Positions 7,353 to 10,785 of a stretch of 10,785 bases of DNA are shown here, piece after piece (position 1 is the stretch's first letter; each line of letters starts with the position of its first letter). Below the pieces are notes generated by a model, which worked only from the letters and a program-made list of their open reading frames with translations, searched no databases and was not told where the DNA came from. The DNA comes from Pseudomonadota bacterium (lineage in GTDB: Bacteria > Pseudomonadota > Gammaproteobacteria > Burkholderiales > Casimicrobiaceae): contig JAKLIE010000018.1 in the NCBI GenBank assembly GCA_022709775.1, positions 1-10,785 on the forward strand, given 5' to 3'. The position numbers and the translations under genes are program-made.

Positions 7353-10300
7353 TCACGCGGCCTTCGGGGCGCTCGTGGCCAGGTCGATCGCCTCGGCGAT
7401 GTCGACCGCGACGACACGCGAAACGCCCGGCTCCTGCATCGTGATCCCGATGAGCTGGTTCGCGAGCTCCATCGTGATCTTGTTGTGGGAGATGAACAGG
7501 AACTGCGTTTCCGCCGACATCTCGCGCACGAGCCTGCAGAAGCGCTCGGTGTTCGGATCGTCGAGCGGCGCGTCGACCTCGTCCAGCAGGCAGAACGGCG
7601 CGGGGTTGATCTGGAACAGCGCGAACACGAGCGAGGTCGCCGTGAGCGCCTTCTCGCCGCCCGACAGCAGGTGGATCGACGCGTTGCGTTTGCCCGGCGG
7701 CTGCGCGATCACCTGCACGCCGGAGTCGAGGATTTCCTCGCCCGTCAGGAGGAGCTTCGCCTGCCCCCCGCCGAACAGCGCCGGGAACAGCTTGCCGAAG
7801 TTCGCGTTCACGATGTCGAACGTCTGCTGGAGAAGCTGGCGCGACTCCCGGTCGATCTGCCGGATCGCGGTCTCGAGCGTCGTCATCGCCTCGGTCAGAT
7901 CGGCCGCCTGGCGGTCGAGGTAGTCCTTCCGCTCGCGCGCCTGCGTGAGCTCGTCGAGCGCCGCGAGGTTGACCGCGCCCAGCTCGGCGATCGCCGCGGT
8001 GAGGCGGTTGATCTCGCCGGGCAGTGTCGATGCGCGGCCCCAGGCCTTCAGCGCCTCCGGCAGTCCCGCGAGGTCCGCCTGCGCCTCGGCGAGCTGCTCG
8101 GCGAACTGCGCCTCGGCGAGCGAGGCCGCCTGCACCTTGAGCTGCATCTCCTGGATCCGCGTCCGCGCCGGTTCGAGGGCCTGTTCGCGCGCGAGCCGCG
8201 CCTCCTCGGCCGCCCGGAGCTCGGCGCCCAGGCTCTCGACCCGGTCCCGCGCCGCGGCGAGCGCCTGCTCGGCTTCCGCGCGCGCGGTGAGCTGCCGCTG
8301 CAGCGCCTCCTCGACCGGCGTCCAGTCGATCGCGTCGCGTTCGCCCGAGAGCCGCGCGAGCAGCGTCTCCTGCTGCACGACCTGCGCCGCGAGGCTCTCG
8401 CGCCGGCGCTCGAGGTCGGCGATGCGATCGCGCGCACTGCGCTCCGCGAACGCGGCCTCCTGCGTGGCCCGCTCGGTCGCGCGCAGCCGCTCGCGGCCGC
8501 GCGCGAGCGCGACCTCGTGTTCGTTGCGCACCGTACGCGCGGATTCGCGCGCCGCGAGCCGGTCGTGCAGGCCCGATTGCATGTCGGCGATCTCGCGGAG
8601 GATCGCGGCCCGCTGCGCCTCTTCCTGCGCGATCGCGTTCACCAGATCCGCGTCGTCGCGGGCGAGCTCGGCCCGCCGCTTCTGGTTCGCCTCGGCCGCC
8701 TGCCTCAACTGCTGCAGCTCGAGCTCCAGCTCGTGGCAGCGCCGCTGCTGCGACGCGAGCGACTGCGTCTCCAGGTGCCATGCCTGCTGATTCGCCTTCT
8801 GCTCGAGCTCGGCGGCGTCCAGCGCGGCGCGCGCGGCGGCCGCGGCTTCCCGCACCGACCCCAGCCGGCCTTCGAGATCCTCGAGCTCGGCCTGACGCGC
8901 GAGTACCCCGTGCAGCTCGCCGTCCGGACGGAACATCGTGACGCACTGCGCGGTCACGAGGTGCCCCGCCGGCGTGACGAACGTCTCGCCTTCGGCAAGC
9001 GCCTCGCGGTCGGCCAGCGCATGGGCGAGCGTGTCGCGGCAGCGCACGCCGTGAAGCGCGTCGGCGACCAGGCGAGAGACTTCCGTCCGCTTGATCCTGA
9101 CTCTCGCGAGCAGCGCGTCGCCCGCCGTCGAGGGGCCGTGGCGCGCCGGCGCCGCCGCGTAGACGGCGAGGCGCACCGGCGGCGTCGCCTCCGGCGCTTC
9201 CCAGTCGAGCGCCCGGTCGAGCGTCGGAACCTCCAGCGCCTCGAGCCGCTCGCGAAGCACCGCCTCGAGCGCGTCGTTCCATCCGGAGGCGACGTCGAGC
9301 GCCGTGTAGAGGTGCGTGGCCTTCGCGAGCCCGACGCGCTCGAGCCAGCCGTCGCGGTCCTTGCCGTGGCCGACCTTCGACTGCAGGGCGGCCAGCGCCT
9401 GGGCGCGCGCCTCCAGGTCGGCGAGCGCCCGGCTCTCGCGTTGCCAGGCGGCCCCGGCATCGCGCGCCTGCTCCTGCATCGCCTGCACGGCCACCTGCAG
9501 CGCTTCCAGCGACGTCTGCTTGCCGGCGAGGTCGGCGTTCTCCTGCTCGAGCTGCTCCTCGACCTCGCGGATCGGATCGCTGTCGGTTCCGGGCAGCGCG
9601 GCGATCTCGGCCGCGACGCGTTTCCGCCGGTCGCCGAGCTGCGCGAGCATGCGTCCGACGCTGTCGCGCCGCGTCTCGGCGACGCGCACGTTCTGCTCGA
9701 TCTCGGTGATGCGCTGCTGCACGTCGGCCAGCGTCTTCGCCGCTTCGGCCACCGCGTGGTCCAGCGCGGGCATGCCGCCGTGCGCCGCCCGCTCGTCCTC
9801 GGCGGCGCGCTCGCGCGCGGAGATCGCCTCCTCGAGCGACTTCTCCAGTTCGCCGCGGTCGGCGTCGAGCGTCGTCGCCTGGCTCCCGAGCGCGGCGAGT
9901 TGCGCGGTGAGCTCCGCGACCTGCTCGCCGATGCGGCTCTCCGAATCGCGCGCGAAAGCGAGCTGCTGCTCGAGGCGCGTCACTTCGGCGTTGGCCGCGT
10001 AGAACGCGCCCTGGCGCTCGTGCAACGCGTCGCCGGCCGCGTAGTGGTCGCGGCGCAGCGTCTCGAGCCCGGATTCGGCGCCCCGCAGCTCCGCCTGCAG
10101 CGCCTCGAGCCCCGTCGTGACCTCGGCGAGCTCGGTCGCCGCGCGCTCGCGGGCGCGGACCGCCTCCTGCTGCCTGGCGAACCACGACAGGTGCTGAGCC
10201 TGCTTCAGGCGCGCCTCCATCTCGCGGTAGTCGGCGGCGACCTTCGCCTGGTGCTCGAGGCGCTCGAGCTGGCCGCCGAGCTCGGTGCGGATGTCCTCGA

Positions 10301-10785
10301 CGCGCGACAGGTTCTCGCGCGTGTCCGAGATCCGGCCCTCGGTCTCCTTGCGCCGCTCGCGGTATTTCGAGACGCCCGCGGCCTCCTCGAGGAACACCCG
10401 GAGCTCCTCGGGCTTCGCTTCGATGACGCGCGAGATCATGCCCTGCTCGATGATCGCGTAGGCGCGCGGCCCGAGACCCGTGCCGAGGAACAGGTCGTAG
10501 ATGTCGCGGCGCCGGACGGGGATGTTGTTGATGTAGTACGAGCTGTCGCCGTCGCGCGTCAGGACGCGCTTGATCGACAGCTCGGCGTACTGACCCCACT
10601 GCCCGCCGATGCGTCCCGCGCTGTTGTCGAAGGCGAGCTCGACCGACGCGCGGCCGACCGGCTTGCGGTCGCCCGCACCATTGAAGATGACGTCCTGCAT
10701 CGACTCGCCGCGCAGCGCCGAGGCCTTCGACTCGCCGAGCACCCAGCGGACGGCGTCGATGACGTTCGACTTGCCGCAGCCGTTG
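7353..10785 (-). CDS. smc: Chromosome segregation/condensation ATPase SMC, 5' end missing
   Basis: 1143 residues are visible. The window edge cuts the gene inside Walker A (NGCGKSNVIDAVRWV remains), so only about 25-30 residues are missing from a normal length near 1170. Order: N-terminal ABC half with the Q-loop region (FNGAG, then the GTGLGPRAYAIIEQGMISR block), a long Ala/Glu/Arg-rich coiled coil, a hinge (about 490-640 of the visible part; bases about 8870-9320), a returning coiled coil, and a C-terminal ABC half with signature LLSGGEKALTATSLVFALFQ, Walker B CLLDEVDAPLDD and the H-loop FISHNK. It organises and segregates the chromosome by ATP-driven DNA looping with ScpA/ScpB. The hinge lacks the Gly-rich TGG strand typical of Bacillus SMC and instead reads GVLARQAELEDLE. 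It heads the minus-strand cluster and is separated from zipA by 238 bp. Confidence 0.97.
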   Translation of the reverse strand, partial: NGCGKSNVIDAVRWVLGESKASALRGESMQDVIFNGAGDRKPVGRASVELAFDNSAGRIGGQWGQYAELSIKRVLTRDGDSSYYINNIPVRRRDIYDLFLGTGLGPRAYAIIEQGMISRVIEAKPEELRVFLEEAAGVSKYRERRKETEGRISDTRENLSRVEDIRTELGGQLERLEHQAKVAADYREMEARLKQAQHLSWFARQQEAVRARERAATELAEVTTGLEALQAELRGAESGLETLRRDHYAAGDALHERQGAFYAANAEVTRLEQQLAFARDSESRIGEQVAELTAQLAALGSQATTLDADRGELEKSLEEAISARERAAEDERAAHGGMPALDHAVAEAAKTLADVQQRITEIEQNVRVAETRRDSVGRMLAQLGDRRKRVAAEIAALPGTDSDPIREVEEQLEQENADLAGKQTSLEALQVAVQAMQEQARDAGAAWQRESRALADLEARAQALAALQSKVGHGKDRDGWLERVGLAKATHLYTALDVASGWNDALEAVLRERLEALEVPTLDRALDWEAPEATPPVRLAVYAAAPARHGPSTAGDALLARVRIKRTEVSRLVADALHGVRCRDTLAHALADREALAEGETFVTPAGHLVTAQCVTMFRPDGELHGVLARQAELEDLEGRLGSVREAAAAARAALDAAELEQKANQQAWHLETQSLASQQRRCHELELELQQLRQAAEANQKRRAELARDDADLVNAIAQEEAQRAAILREIADMQSGLHDRLAARESARTVRNEHEVALARGRERLRATERATQEAAFAERSARDRIADLERRRESLAAQVVQQETLLARLSGERDAIDWTPVEEALQRQLTARAEAEQALAAARDRVESLGAELRAAEEARLAREQALEPARTRIQEMQLKVQAASLAEAQFAEQLAEAQADLAGLPEALKAWGRASTLPGEINRLTAAIAELGAVNLAALDELTQARERKDYLDRQAADLTEAMTTLETAIRQIDRESRQLLQQTFDIVNANFGKLFPALFGGGQAKLLLTGEEILDSGVQVIAQPPGKRNASIHLLSGGEKALTATSLVFALFQINPAPFCLLDEVDAPLDDPNTERFCRLVREMSAETQFLFISHNKITMELANQLIGITMQEPGVSRVVAVDIAEAIDLATSAPKAA

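Noticed and set aside
7345..10599. A 1084-codon Arg/Ala/Gly-rich frame on the minus strand in the smc region
   Set aside because: It is out of frame with smc, which has Walker A, signature and Walker B motifs in the other frame; its low-complexity composition marks it as a shadow.

Overview
The window is very GC-rich and almost wholly coding. It looks like chromosome of a betaproteobacterium. This is inferred from the smc-zipA-ligA gene order, a ZipA with a betaproteobacterial-type long form, an OxyR whose two cysteines sit at exactly the E. coli positions, and a CCA-encoding tRNA-Val. I cannot name a genus. Nothing in the window looks recently acquired: no integrase, transposase, phage gene or CRISPR array is visible.

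Layout, left to right. (1) Bases 1-882, minus strand: the first 294 residues of a circularly permuted ATP-grasp protein (peptide-ligase-like family), whose C-terminus runs off the left edge. (2) Bases 883-1119: a divergent regulatory region. On the minus strand it holds a good -24/-12 (sigma-54 type) element and, about 110 bp further upstream, a perfect 14-bp inverted repeat whose core matches an NtrC-type site. On the plus strand it holds a sigma-70 type promoter. (3) Bases 1120-1239, plus strand: tRNA-Val(CAC) and a strong intrinsic terminator. (4) Bases 1334-2023, plus strand: an L-2-haloacid dehalogenase of the HAD superfamily with every active-site residue present. (5) Bases 2059-10785, minus strand, transcribed right to left: smc (5' end cut inside Walker A), a 238-bp gap with a TATAAT box and two inverted repeats, then zipA, ligA, galU and oxyR.

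How the genes work together. smc, zipA and ligA serve chromosome organisation, divisome anchoring and DNA joining. galU makes UDP-glucose for envelope sugars, and oxyR is the peroxide sensor. zipA and ligA are 6 bp apart. ligA/galU and galU/oxyR each overlap by four bases (ATGA), so zipA-ligA-galU-oxyR is very probably one translationally coupled operon with oxyR as its last gene.

Most of the window is ordinary housekeeping. The observation most worth following is the apparent NtrC/sigma-54 control region in front of the ATP-grasp gene, which would put a poorly understood predicted peptide-forming system under nitrogen control. Second is an apparent degenerate duplication of the FtsZ-binding fold inside ZipA. 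Both are readings by eye, without alignments or searches.
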